Positions 26,214-35,333 of a stretch of DNA of 64,000 nucleotides are shown here, piece by piece. Origin of the DNA: Advenella incenata (GTDB lineage Bacteria > Pseudomonadota > Gammaproteobacteria > Burkholderiales > Burkholderiaceae_B); contig NZ_SHKO01000003.1 in assembly GCF_004217095.1 (NCBI RefSeq), forward strand, positions 434,001 to 498,000. Reading direction: 5' to 3'. Under the pieces are notes generated by a model. The model made no database searches, was not told the DNA's origin, and saw only the letters and a list, made by a program, of their open reading frames with translations. Every line of letters begins with the position of its first letter. Position 1 is the first letter of the stretch. The translations under genes were made by a program, and so were the position numbers.

Positions 26214-27071
26214 CTACTTGATCGCGCTACGGATGAACGTTTCAATCTTGATCAGCAAGTCCCGAATGTCCTGTTGCACAATAGGAAAGTTTGCATTTTT
26301 GACTCTTGTCGTTTCATCCATGTAGAGTGGGCGGCGGATCTCAATCTGCATGCTGTTGCGCTTTTTCGAGGGATTCCCTATGTTCGCGATGAGCTGGACG
26401 CCTTTGTAAGGATCATTGCGGGCAACGGTGTAGCCGCGTGCGCGCAGATGCTCTTCAATGAGCGCCATGAAAGCAGGGTCGCAAGTTGTTCCATCTCGAT
26501 CGCCTAACACAAAGTCTGCAAGAGGACGTGAACTCTGGATCTGTAGCCGCTCGTACGCGTTGTTCGGCATGGAGTGCAGGTTCAGGTGCCACACAGCCCC
26601 GAACGCAGCATGCGCACGTTCGACGGAGTTTCTCAGTGCCTCATGGTATGGCTTGTAGCACCGGTCAATACGTTGCTGCACTTCTTTCACAGAAAGTAAC
26701 CGACAGTAGATGGGCTCAGTTTGTTTGACTGTTCGCCAGATTAATCCCGATCCAATGCGCGTTTTCTCGCCAGGGTTAAGATCGGTTGGCCAGTCTGCAT
26801 CCAACAGTGCGGGATCGATATCCTCCAGCGTGCGATTCAAATCAATATAGCTACGTGGAAAATGGGCTTCAAGCAGTGTGCCACCGATTGCGGGAACGGC
26901 GTTCCAAAGCGCTTCTACGTGCGTGTCCTCTGCTGAGCGCAATATATGATGCGGTACGGCATAGCCGAAGTCAGCGGGGTAATCTGTTCCGCTATGCGGG
27001 GAATCGCAGATTAGCGCAATGGCATCTTTGACTGGGCTGTGCAGTGAGTATGGATTTAGACTCATGTTCAC
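26214..27071 (-). CDS. N-formylglutamate amidohydrolase family protein
   Basis: 285 residues of the N-formylglutamate deformylase family (HutG type), zinc hydrolases that release formate and glutamate at the end of one histidine degradation route. Visible: ICDSPHSGTDYP, FPRSYIDLNR, LNLHSMPNN, and LGDRDGTTCDP. No other hut genes are present, and it forms an overlapping pair (GTGA) with a Bug binding protein, so the substrate may be another N-acyl or amide compound taken up by that system. An ATG at 27065 is an alternative to the GTG at 27071. Confidence 0.88.
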   Translation of the reverse strand: MNMSLNPYSLHSPVKDAIALICDSPHSGTDYPADFGYAVPHHILRSAEDTHVEALWNAVPAIGGTLLEAHFPRSYIDLNRTLEDIDPALLDADWPTDLNPGEKTRIGSGLIWRTVKQTEPIYCRLLSVKEVQQRIDRCYKPYHEALRNSVERAHAAFGAVWHLNLHSMPNNAYERLQIQSSRPLADFVLGDRDGTTCDPAFMALIEEHLRARGYTVARNDPYKGVQLIANIGNPSKKRNSMQIEIRRPLYMDETTRVKNANFPIVQQDIRDLLIKIETFIRSAIK

Positions 27072-28057
27072 TTCCCGCCCAGTTCTGCAACTTTTCCGAC
27101 CGCTCGATAGCGCTCCACTGCTTGTTGAATCTGAAGCTGAAATTCTTCGGGTGTATTCGGAATGAGTGTGGCGCCTGCATCTTTCATTTTACTGATGAAG
27201 TCCGGATTTTTCATTGCCACATGAACGGCTGAATTAAGTGTCTGGACCACGTCTGGTGGGGTTCCCGCTGGCGCCACGATACCGAACCAGCCGCCGGTGC
27301 CCATTTGAGGCAAACCTATCTCGCTGTATACAGGGACATCAGGCAGCACTGGCGATCTTTTGTCGGACAATAATGCGAGGGCGCGGAGTCGGCCAGTCTT
27401 GATGTGAGTAAGCGCGGAGGGAAGATTATCGGTGATGGCGTCAACCTGTCCGCCCAACGCGTCGTTCATTGCCTGCCCAGATCCTTTATAGGGAACATGG
27501 AGCAGTTTGATACCGGCGAGAGAAGCAAAATGCTCGATGTTGGCATTTCCCAGTGACCCTACACCGGGCGATGCGTAAGTGATTGTGCCTGGCTTGGCTT
27601 TGGCCAACGCGATAAATTCCTGAATGGTTTTCACTTTCAGGTTCCGGTTTACTGCCAGCACACTAGGTACGGTTGCAACATTGGTAATCGGGGAAAAATC
27701 CTTGATGGGATCGTATTTGAGGCGATCTCCGTATGCGACCGTGTTCGAACCGTGGGTACTCATTGTGGCCATGCCCAGGGTATAGCCGTCGGCTTTTGCT
27801 CTTGCTACCGTTTCCATGCCCAGTGAACCACCTGCGCCTGCCCGGTTCTCCACAACGATGGTTTGACCGAGTTCGTGGCTTGCATACTCGGCGATGAGTC
27901 TGGCGGAAAGATCTGTTGAGCCGCTAGGTGAGAAAGGGACGATCAGCCTGATCGGGTGGTCTGGAAACCTGGCCTGTGCAGCCGTACTCACGGCAGTCGC
28001 CGAAACAGATAGGATCACTGCGGCGTATGCGACGATTTTTTGTTTCTTGATTGTCAT
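27068..28057 (-). CDS. Bug family tripartite tricarboxylate-type substrate-binding protein
   Basis: Periplasmic binding protein, 329 residues from the ATG at 28057, which gives a standard signal peptide (MTIKKQK then a hydrophobic core, cleavage after TAAQA). Blocks: RLIVPFSPSGSTDLSAR, ENRAGAGGSLGMETVARAKADGYT, HVPYKGSGQAMNDALGGQVD, LPDVPVYSEIGLP. Two further in-frame starts (28069, 28078) are possible. First gene of a two-gene operon with the N-formylglutamate amidohydrolase; divergent from a LysR regulator. Confidence 0.9.
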   Translation of the reverse strand: MTIKKQKIVAYAAVILSVSATAVSTAAQARFPDHPIRLIVPFSPSGSTDLSARLIAEYASHELGQTIVVENRAGAGGSLGMETVARAKADGYTLGMATMSTHGSNTVAYGDRLKYDPIKDFSPITNVATVPSVLAVNRNLKVKTIQEFIALAKAKPGTITYASPGVGSLGNANIEHFASLAGIKLLHVPYKGSGQAMNDALGGQVDAITDNLPSALTHIKTGRLRALALLSDKRSPVLPDVPVYSEIGLPQMGTGGWFGIVAPAGTPPDVVQTLNSAVHVAMKNPDFISKMKDAGATLIPNTPEEFQLQIQQAVERYRAVGKVAELGGK

Positions 28058-28147
28058 GTCTTTATCCATGGATATCAAAGTTGATTGAATGCCAGCTTAG
28101 TGTCCGGTTTCTCCCTCAGTGGTGTCAAACGACAATCTGGTATCGTA

Positions 28148-28166
28148 GTATGACTGTTTGTCATAC
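28148..28166. promoter_or_regulatory. LysR-type operator in divergent promoter
   Basis: GTATGAC-5 nt-GTCATAC is a perfect inverted repeat containing the T-N11-A pattern of LysR binding sites. It lies 35 bp before the LysR gene and 91 bp before the divergent Bug gene. A shorter TGTC-4 nt-GACA repeat is at 28123-28134 and could be the activation site. Confidence 0.65.
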
Positions 28167-28200
28167 AATCGAAACAGCGGACCATTCTGAGGGCTTTAAA

Positions 28201-29145
28201 ATGCGCATGCACTCACCATCCATGTCTGAGCTACACGCATTCGCGGCAGTGGTGCGTCTGGGAAGTTTTTCGCGGGCCGCGCAGGAGCTTTGCGTAACCC
28301 AGGGGGCGATCAGTCGAGCCGTGTCCCGCCTTGAAACGCATTTTGGCCGGCCATTATTGCAACGTGACGCGCACCGCTTGTGGCTAACGGCCGCCGGCAA
28401 TCAGCTTCTCGAAGCGGTGAAAGAACCACTGCAAATAATAGAAGCGGTGAGTGCCACCTTGCGTGAAAGTGCACTGAATGAACCGATAAGTCTGGCGGTT
28501 GTTCCCACTTTTGCCGCTGTGTGGCTTGTGCCAAAACTCAAAATGTTTCAAGATATTTACCCCCAGGTGCAGCTTCGGTTCATACCATACCGAAAAGATG
28601 AGGATTTCCGTGGCGACACCCCCCATGCTGCGATCCTTACCGGCCTAGGGCCTCAGCAGTGGCCAGGACTGGATTGCAGTTATGTTATCGGGCGAGAAGT
28701 TGTTCCCGTTTGCCATCCTGGCAGGCTGAGTCAGCGTCGCAAAGCAGGGCAGTGGTGTCGGCCCGAAGATTTAGCCAGCGAGCCTTTGCTTTTTCATACT
28801 ACCGCCCCGGGGAATTGGGCCCAATGGTTACAGCAGGTGGGAGGCAAGCAAATCACGCCGAATCTCGCTCAGGGTTTCGACCAAGTGTCTATTCTTGTTC
28901 GTGCAGTAATTGCCGATATGGGTGTAGCATTAGTGCAGAAATGCCTGGTCCGACAAGAAATTGCTTCGGGCCAATTGGCTGTGCCATTTGCGCCACCAGT
29001 TATGCTGGAGCGGGGCTACTTCTTATGTGTTCCGAATAATCGCCGTATGCCACCAGGTTTTCATGCGTTCAAAACTTGGCTACTGGAAACGGCGGCAGCC
29101 GATATCAAGAGTTTGACGGACGCATTTGCCGAAAGACCCTCCTGA
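28201..29145 (+). CDS. LysR family transcriptional regulator
   Basis: 314 residues from the ATG at 28201. N-terminal winged helix: MSELHAFAAVVRLGSFSRAA then LCVTQGAISRAVSRLE; C-terminal LysR substrate-binding domain. The pattern, with SPSMSELHAFAAV and the linker LLQRDAHRLWLTAAG, resembles GcvA-type members. It probably activates the divergent Bug/N-formylglutamate amidohydrolase operon in response to the transported compound. The open frame extends upstream to 28051 but passes through the operator, so the later start is preferred. Confidence 0.9.
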   Translation: MRMHSPSMSELHAFAAVVRLGSFSRAAQELCVTQGAISRAVSRLETHFGRPLLQRDAHRLWLTAAGNQLLEAVKEPLQIIEAVSATLRESALNEPISLAVVPTFAAVWLVPKLKMFQDIYPQVQLRFIPYRKDEDFRGDTPHAAILTGLGPQQWPGLDCSYVIGREVVPVCHPGRLSQRRKAGQWCRPEDLASEPLLFHTTAPGNWAQWLQQVGGKQITPNLAQGFDQVSILVRAVIADMGVALVQKCLVRQEIASGQLAVPFAPPVMLERGYFLCVPNNRRMPPGFHAFKTWLLETAAADIKSLTDAFAERPS

Positions 29146-29602
29146 AGCGGGGTGGGAGCGCCGAATTTTGCTCAAAGAGTGCATTTTGGCAGCATTGCCT
29201 GCCAATCAACGTGTACCTACATAAGAATCGACTGGCACGTCTTCAGTCAGCAGAATATCGAATTGTTCGAGTTCGAGATGAAAGTACTCAAACGACATCA
29301 TATCGTTCAGTTGCACTATTGAATTGTTGTTTAATCAGTGCCAATGCGGGAACGAGATAGCCATCGAAGAATAAATGATGCCCGGACGATACATCGAGGT
29401 CACGGTGCGCAATGTTGTCTGTGATACACCCTTTCTTGGAAAGACTCGGAAGTGCGCATTGGGAGTTTTTTGTTTAGACAAATGTTGATGTGCGACTAAA
29501 TGAGAATTTTGCAATCAATACGCAGACTGTAAAATCAATACTGGCGGGCATCTTGGGGCAAAGGGCGTCACAAAGAAGAGGAAGGTGAGGCGTTCGGAAA
29601 TG
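29146..29602. other. Intergenic region, nothing recognised
   Basis: 457 bp between the LysR gene and the terminator near tRNA-fMet. No protein-like frame, tRNA or clear repeat was seen. Confidence 0.45.
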
Positions 29603-29646
29603 AAAATGGCCCAAGTGCTTTTTAATATGCACTTGGGCCATTTTTT
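29603..29646. terminator. Strong bidirectional terminator by tRNA-fMet
   Basis: A perfect 16-bp stem (29603-29618 with 29629-29644) around a 10-nt loop, core TGGCCCAAGTGC. The A-run at one end and T-run at the other let it work on both strands; it lies just past the 3' end of the minus-strand tRNA gene. Confidence 0.85.
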
Positions 29647-29651
29647 AAATC

Positions 29652-29728
<77 letters not shown>

Positions 29729-29798
29729 TCTGTGTAAGAAAAGAATATTAGCCCATTTTGAGTTATGATGCAAGTCTGATAATACAAAGCGACAAATC

Positions 29799-30968
29799 AT
29801 GGACCAGAATTTATCTAGAAAAATCCTAGAAACCGCCTTGCTGTGCGCCGACGAGCCTATGAGAATAGGGGATTTGCGCAAGTTATTTACTGAATCGGAC
29901 GAAATTGACAATGATGTAATTAAGCAACAGTTGCAGGTATTGCAAGACGAATGGGCAGATAAAGGTTTAGAATTATCGGAATTGGCAAGTGGTTGGCGTT
30001 TTCAAAGCCGGCCCGAGATGCAAAAGTATTTAGAACGCCTGAATCCAGAAAAGCCGCCCAAATATTCACGGGCAGTCATGGAAACTTTGGCAATTATTGC
30101 CTGGCGTCAGCCTGTCACTCGCGGAGACATAGAAGATATTCGCGGGGTCACGGTTTCATCACAAATCATCAAAACGTTAGAAGAGCGCGGCTGGATAGAC
30201 GTGTTAGGACACCGTGATGCCCCTGGGCGTCCGGCGTTATTGGGCACGACAAAGCAGTTTCTCGATGATCTTGGGCTTAAGGCGCTTGATGACCTGCCTG
30301 TACTGGAAAGTGGCGAAGCTGGCATGCCGGATTTATCCGGGCTGGATATGAGTATCACGGCCTCGGAGCAGTCTGCACAAGAGCAGGTAGAATCGGAGAT
30401 GGCTTCCGATGCGTCTGCGCCTGGCGAGGTAGCACCCGATGCGGCCGGCTCGGCACAGATTGATTCAACCGCGTCTAAGGCGGTGTTGGCGGATTCTGAT
30501 AGCGAGGATTCTGATGACAGCGACGCTGATGGCGAGGACTCTGATGCCGAGGACTCTGATGCCGAGGGTGCTGGTGACCAGGCTTTGTCTGGCTCGGCGG
30601 ATCGGTTGGCCGACGCGGTAGAGTCGACTGATGATGTAGCGGAATTGGTCAATGAAAGACCGGATGAAATCAGCGAAGTATCAGATGAAATCAAGATTGG
30701 TGCAGACGGGTTGGTTCCTGCTGCCGGCGCGCAAGCGCAGAATACCGGAAAGTCTCAAGAGCGCGTTGCCCACGGCGATGTGACCGAAGAGAGGGTTGTT
30801 GCAGACGAGACAGCAACAACCGCCCAAGAGATGCCGGCTGGGTTCAGCCCAGATTCGACATCACAAAATGAACAGCCAGACGATCATAGCGTTGATCCTG
30901 CTGATGATATTTCATCAGATCGGGAGGCGAGTGATAATCAAAACGACGATTTAAAGAATAAAACATAG
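29799..30968 (+). CDS. scpB: Segregation and condensation protein ScpB (with long acidic tail)
   Basis: Kleisin-partner subunit of the SMC-ScpAB condensin complex. The first 190 residues form the ScpB tandem winged-helix core: [17 protein letters not shown], then [29 protein letters not shown] and [25 protein letters not shown]. The remaining ~200 residues are a low-complexity acidic extension rich in Asp, Ser and Glu, doubling the usual length. Followed 21 bp later by the rluB-like gene, the common order in this group. scpA is not in the window. Confidence 0.92.
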   Translation: MDQNLSRKILETALLCADEPMRIGDLRKLFTESDEIDNDVIKQQLQVLQDEWADKGLELSELASGWRFQSRPEMQKYLERLNPEKPPKYSRAVMETLAIIAWRQPVTRGDIEDIRGVTVSSQIIKTLEERGWIDVLGHRDAPGRPALLGTTKQFLDDLGLKALDDLPVLESGEAGMPDLSGLDMSITASEQSAQEQVESEMASDASAPGEVAPDAAGSAQIDSTASKAVLADSDSEDSDDSDADGEDSDAEDSDAEGAGDQALSGSADRLADAVESTDDVAELVNERPDEISEVSDEIKIGADGLVPAAGAQAQNTGKSQERVAHGDVTEERVVADETATTAQEMPAGFSPDSTSQNEQPDDHSVDPADDISSDREASDNQNDDLKNKT

Positions 30969-30989
30969 TTTTTTGGAGTTACCAACATA

Positions 30990-32660
30990 ATGAATAGTTC
31001 GGATCACGTTGATGCGGAAAATAATTCAAATGAAACGCGTTCAAACCGTTCAAACGAATACGACAATGATTCTGTCACCAGAGTAATTACCATTCAGGGC
31101 GCCGACCAGACCGGTGCTGCGCCTGAAGCAGACGCACGCCAAAAGGGCAAGGGGCGCAAGTTGCGCACGCCGTTTCGCCGTCGTCGCGCCGATGCTGTGG
31201 TGGAAAAAACGGAACAGCCGGAAGTGTCGGCTGAGGTGAGCGCTGCGCCAGCGAAGAAAGCGCAGCCGCGTCCTCGTCGTGCACCAGGAGCGAGAACGCC
31301 CGGCGGCAAGGGGCGCACGCCCCAGGCACGTCCGGAGCGCCAGGAGCAGGCGGCTAGCCCGTTTACTGCAGCCCAGGATGAGCAGGATGCCGATCAGGCG
31401 CTGGCCTATCTTGATGGCACGGCGCGTCTTGAGCAGAAACTGAACAAAATTCTCAATAGCGACGCTGTCAATCCCAAGCTGCACAAAGTGCTGGCAGATG
31501 CGGGCGTCGGTTCGCGTCGGGATATGGAAGAGCTGATTATCGCTGGCCGTGTGTCGGTCAATGGCGAGCCTGCTCATATTGGTCAGCGAGTCGGGTCACA
31601 GGACCAGGTCCGCGTTAATGGTCAGTTGGTGATGCGGCCCAATGCCAAGCGTCCGCCGCGTGTTATCCTGTACCACAAGCCTGCCGGGGAGATTGTCAGT
31701 CATGATGATCCTGAGGGCCGCGCGTCTGTATTTTCGCGTTTGCCCAAAATGCGCACCGGCAAATGGATTTCTGTGGGCAGGCTGGATCTGAATACCGAAG
31801 GGTTGCTGATTTTTACCACCTCGGGTGATTTGGCGCATCGGTTTATGCATCCCCGGTTTGGTAACGAACGTGAGTACGCGGTGCGTGTGCTCGGAGAGAT
31901 GACGGACGCTCAGCGTGAAAGCCTGGTTACCGGGATTGTGCTGGAAGATGGTGCTGCATCCTTTACCAGCATGGAATTTATTGGCGGCGAAGGAAGTAAC
32001 CGCTGGTTTCGGGTTACTTTGCAGGAAGGGCGTAACCGCGAAGTGCGGCGCATGTTCGAAGCGGTAGGTGTGACGGTCAGTCGTTTGATCCGCACCCGTT
32101 TCGGCGACATCGTGCTGCCTCGCAATCTGAAGCGCGGCCGCTGGGAAGAGTTGGACCCGGCGCTGGTTACTGCGTTGATGATTCAAACTGGATTGGTCAA
32201 AGAAGAAGATAGTTCAGACGGCCGTCGACCCCGCCAGCCTATTTCCCACGATAACGCCATGCCTCCGGGCTTTGAGACGCCGGTCAAAACGCGATCTCAT
32301 GCGCCGGGCGCTCGTCCGGCCCATGGGCGCAACAATGGTCATGGGCGCGCCGGCGGTGCAGCGGCGCCTGGTGCTGGGGCACCCCGTCAGGGTCGTGCTG
32401 CTGCTGGTACCGGGCTGTACAATAATCGCCGTCCAGGCGGGCCTGCCGAAGGGCGTGGCGAAGGCCGCAATGGTGCAAGAGCAGCCGACAAGAGCGAGCA
32501 GCCCCGCAATGGAAAGGGCGGTGGGCGCGGTGGCAATGCCAGTGGGCGCTCTAATACCCGCCAGGCGTCATCGCGTAGTCGTGATGAATGGCAGCCCTCC
32601 GGTGCATCGGCCCATGAATCTCAATTGGGATTTATTGGTCGCAATCGTAACGGACGATAG
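30990..32660 (+). CDS. rluB: 23S rRNA pseudouridine synthase, RluB family
   Basis: 556 residues. The core (about 155-400) has an S4 RNA-binding domain ([20 protein letters not shown]) and the RsuA/RluB catalytic domain with the nucleophile Asp in [17 protein letters not shown] and [15 protein letters not shown]. RluB makes pseudouridine at position 2605 of 23S rRNA in E. coli. Both ends are extended: a basic, Arg/Lys/Pro-rich N-terminus of ~150 residues and a Gly/Arg/Asn-rich C-terminus of ~150, likely disordered RNA-binding tails. GGAG precedes the ATG. Confidence 0.91.
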   Translation: MNSSDHVDAENNSNETRSNRSNEYDNDSVTRVITIQGADQTGAAPEADARQKGKGRKLRTPFRRRRADAVVEKTEQPEVSAEVSAAPAKKAQPRPRRAPGARTPGGKGRTPQARPERQEQAASPFTAAQDEQDADQALAYLDGTARLEQKLNKILNSDAVNPKLHKVLADAGVGSRRDMEELIIAGRVSVNGEPAHIGQRVGSQDQVRVNGQLVMRPNAKRPPRVILYHKPAGEIVSHDDPEGRASVFSRLPKMRTGKWISVGRLDLNTEGLLIFTTSGDLAHRFMHPRFGNEREYAVRVLGEMTDAQRESLVTGIVLEDGAASFTSMEFIGGEGSNRWFRVTLQEGRNREVRRMFEAVGVTVSRLIRTRFGDIVLPRNLKRGRWEELDPALVTALMIQTGLVKEEDSSDGRRPRQPISHDNAMPPGFETPVKTRSHAPGARPAHGRNNGHGRAGGAAAPGAGAPRQGRAAAGTGLYNNRRPGGPAEGRGEGRNGARAADKSEQPRNGKGGGRGGNASGRSNTRQASSRSRDEWQPSGASAHESQLGFIGRNRNGR

Positions 32661-33107
32661 GCGGATGCTGCGTGGTCTGCGGTGTGGCGGTTTGTTGTGA
32701 ACGCTGTCGCAGACCAAATTGATGTTATGCTGAATAAATAGTAAAGTATTGATTATTCTGTTATAATTTCGGATTAACTAATTGCCTGGTTAGTGTTTTG
32801 TGCCTGTTTTTGCCTTAAGTGCTTGATAGGGTAGGGTGCTTGATAAGGTGGCTTGATGGGGTAGCTCATCAGGTTTGTCTTGAGAGCATCACAAAAAGGT
32901 GTTTTGCGCAGTGTTCACAGTGGTAGCCGCAAGGTAGATTTGCTCGGTCTTTGACCAGATGCAACACCAGAGGGGTGGCAAGGTGCTCTGTAGCGTGCCC
33001 GGTACCAAAACAATAACCAGAAACAGCTATGTATACCTTATTTTTACAGGCAAGCAGCTTTTATGGGTCTGGCCAGGTGGAAATGTCGGGTAGGCTGCCA
33101 AAAAATG
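32661..33107. other. Intergenic region upstream of the rimP leader
   Basis: No gene recognised. At 32821-32864 are three tandem imperfect copies of GCTTGATRRGGTRG (starting 32821, 32838, 32851). The rest is featureless; likely carries the promoter of the rimP-nusA-infB operon. Confidence 0.45.
32821..32864 (+). repeat. Three short tandem repeats
   Basis: GCTTGATAGGGTAG, GCTTGATAAGGTG and GCTTGATGGGGTAG occur in tandem with 17- and 13-bp periods, about 330-370 bp before rimP. Could be regulator half-sites or simple slippage products. Confidence 0.6.
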
Positions 33108-33190
33108 GCTGCATCTGCAAATTGCTGCATCTGCGGTTTTTTTTGCGCGCATGGCTGTAATCAACAATGGGCTGGAAAAGGCCCATTTTT
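33108..33190 (+). promoter_or_regulatory. rimP-nusA operon leader: repeat, T-run and terminator-like hairpin
   Basis: GCTGCATCTGC is repeated at 33108-33118 and 33124-33134 and is followed by eight T. Then a hairpin AATGGGC-8 nt-GCCCATT (33166-33187) with a T-tract ends only 10 bp before the rimP ATG. The likely ribosome binding site AAAAGG (33177-33182) lies in its loop and right arm, so folding would both terminate and hide translation: an attenuator-like layout. Confidence 0.55.
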
Positions 33191-33196
33191 TATTGT

Positions 33197-33685
33197 ATGA
33201 CTGATTTATACACACTTACCGAACAGGCAATCGCCGGCCTTGGTGTTGATCTCGTTGATGTCGAACGGGCTGCACTGGGGCTGTTGCGGGTCACGATCGA
33301 CCGCGAGGGCGGAATTACGATCGAAGACTGCGAACAGGTGTCGCGGCAGCTTTCGCGCGTATTCGAGGTGGAAAACATCGAATATAAACGGCTTGAAGTG
33401 GGGTCCCCGGGCGTGGACCGGCCGCTGCGTACACGTCGCGATTTTGATCGGTTCGCCGCGCAGCAGGCTCGTGTGGAAGTAAAATTACGGGAACCGCAGG
33501 ACAATCGCAAGGTATTTACCGGCATTCTGCGGCATAAAGATAGTTCAGATGGTGCGCCGACAGAGACATTCTGTCTGGAATTTGACATTAAAAAGAACGA
33601 GACACAGACAATTGAGTTTGCTTTCGATGATATCGAAAAGGCAAAGCTGGATCCGGTTCTTGATTTCAAGGGTAAAAAGCGATGA
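33197..33685 (+). CDS. rimP: Ribosome maturation factor RimP
   Basis: 162-residue factor needed for late assembly of the 30S subunit. N-terminal domain: [35 protein letters not shown]; centre: [16 protein letters not shown], the most conserved RimP block; C-terminal SH3-like domain. The ATG at 33197 gives [16 protein letters not shown], the normal N-terminus. First gene of the rimP-nusA-infB operon; its stop overlaps the nusA start by four bases. Confidence 0.93.
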   Translation: MTDLYTLTEQAIAGLGVDLVDVERAALGLLRVTIDREGGITIEDCEQVSRQLSRVFEVENIEYKRLEVGSPGVDRPLRTRRDFDRFAAQQARVEVKLREPQDNRKVFTGILRHKDSSDGAPTETFCLEFDIKKNETQTIEFAFDDIEKAKLDPVLDFKGKKR

Positions 33686-35166
33686 GTCGCGAAATTCTTC
33701 TGCTTGTAGATGCTTTGGCACGTGAAAAAAACGTATCGCGTGAGGTCGTATTTGGTGCGCTTGAAAATGCGCTTGCCTCTGCGATGAAAAAACGTTTCAA
33801 GGACGACGCCGATATTCGTGTCGTTATTGATCGTTCAAATGGCTCGCATGAGGGTTACAGACGCTGGCTTGTGGTGCCCGATGATGCGGGCCTGCAGGAG
33901 CCGGACCGCCAGGAATTGCTGTCTGAAGCACAGGAAATCCAGCCTGGTATCCAGGAGGGCGAATATCTTGAAGAGGCGCTTGAGCCAATCGAGCTCGGTC
34001 GTATCGGGGCTCAGGCTGCCAAGCAGGCCATTATTCAGAAAATTCGCGATGCCGAAAGAGAGCAGGTGCTCAATGATTTCCTGGATCGTGGCGAGACCAT
34101 TATTTCCGGTACCATCAAGCGGCTCGACAAGGGTGATGCCATTATTGAAACGGGCAAGATTGAAGCGCGCCTGCCTCGTTCCGAAATGATTCCCAAAGAG
34201 AATCTGCGCGTCGGCGACCGGGTTCGCGCCTGGGTAGCCAAGGTTGACCGCACGGCAAGAGGACAACAGGTTCTGCTGTCCCGCACCGCACCCGAATTTA
34301 TCCGCGAGCTGTTTGAAAACGAAGTTCCCGAGATTGAACAGGGTTTGCTGGAAATCAAGGCAGCGGCCCGTGACCCCGGACTTCGCGCTAAAATTGCAGT
34401 TGTGGCCTATGACAAGCGTATTGATCCCATCGGTACATGCGTTGGCATGCGCGGCTCGCGCGTTACCGCCGTTCGTAACGAACTGGGCGGAGAGCAGGTC
34501 GATATCGTATTGTGGGCTGACGAACCGGCCGAGTTCGTGATTGGCGCATTGGCGCCGGCCGCTGTCGAATCCATTGTTGTGGACGAAGACAAGCATGCCA
34601 TGGACGTTGTTGTCGACGCTGAAAATCTGCCAAAAGCGATTGGTTCGCGTGGTCAGAACGTGCGTCTGGCTTCTGATCTGACCGGTTGGCAGATCAATAT
34701 CATGACTCCGGAAGAAAATCAGAACCGCCAGCAGGAAGAACGCACAGGCCAGCGCGCCATGTTTATGGAGCGCCTGGATGTCGATGAGCAGGTGGCTGAT
34801 ATTCTGATTGACGAAGGCTTTACCGGACTGGAAGAGGTGGCTTATGTCCCTATTCAGGAATTGCTGGAAATAGATGGTTTCGATGAAGAAACCGTCAACG
34901 AATTGCGCAACCGCGCACGTACTGCCCTGCTGACCGAGGCCATTGCCCAGGAAGAGCGGGTTGAAACAGCGCAGGATTTGCTGGATCTTGAAGGCATGAC
35001 CCCGGAACTGGTTACCACTTTGGGTGACGCCGGCGTGGCAACGCTTGATGATCTGGCCGAACTTGCGACCGACGAACTGGCTGAAATCACGGGTATGACA
35101 GATGAACAGGCCAGCGAAATTATCATGCGCGCCCGGGCGCACTGGTTTGATGACGAAGAAAAGTGA
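33682..35166 (+). CDS. nusA: Transcription termination/antitermination factor NusA
   Basis: 494 residues, normal for proteobacterial NusA. Domains in order: N-terminal RNA polymerase-binding domain ([23 protein letters not shown]), S1 domain (about 135-200, [18 protein letters not shown]), two KH domains ([19 protein letters not shown] and [19 protein letters not shown]), and two C-terminal acidic helix-hairpin-helix repeats. The second, [18 protein letters not shown], is typical of gamma/beta NusA. AAGGG precedes the overlapping ATG. Confidence 0.96.
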   Translation: MSREILLLVDALAREKNVSREVVFGALENALASAMKKRFKDDADIRVVIDRSNGSHEGYRRWLVVPDDAGLQEPDRQELLSEAQEIQPGIQEGEYLEEALEPIELGRIGAQAAKQAIIQKIRDAEREQVLNDFLDRGETIISGTIKRLDKGDAIIETGKIEARLPRSEMIPKENLRVGDRVRAWVAKVDRTARGQQVLLSRTAPEFIRELFENEVPEIEQGLLEIKAAARDPGLRAKIAVVAYDKRIDPIGTCVGMRGSRVTAVRNELGGEQVDIVLWADEPAEFVIGALAPAAVESIVVDEDKHAMDVVVDAENLPKAIGSRGQNVRLASDLTGWQINIMTPEENQNRQQEERTGQRAMFMERLDVDEQVADILIDEGFTGLEEVAYVPIQELLEIDGFDEETVNELRNRARTALLTEAIAQEERVETAQDLLDLEGMTPELVTTLGDAGVATLDDLAELATDELAEITGMTDEQASEIIMRARAHWFDDEEK

Positions 35167-35333
35167 TTGCGGGGTAGCCCTGTTGAGTGTGTGTCGTGCC
35201 ATGGTTGGCCACCGTGCAGGCGATGCACACTACACCAGCAGCCTTGTCGATCCAGCCCTGAATAACGAAGTTCACACTTTGCTCAGTGGCCATCAGCCAG
35301 TTATTGAAACGTTGTAAGGGAAGAGAGAACTTA

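Noticed and set aside
33835-35202. Minus-strand frame over nusA
   Set aside because: Antisense shadow; no homologous domain recognised.
35167-35333. Possible small gene between nusA and infB
   Set aside because: The open frame overlaps nusA and lacks protein-like features.
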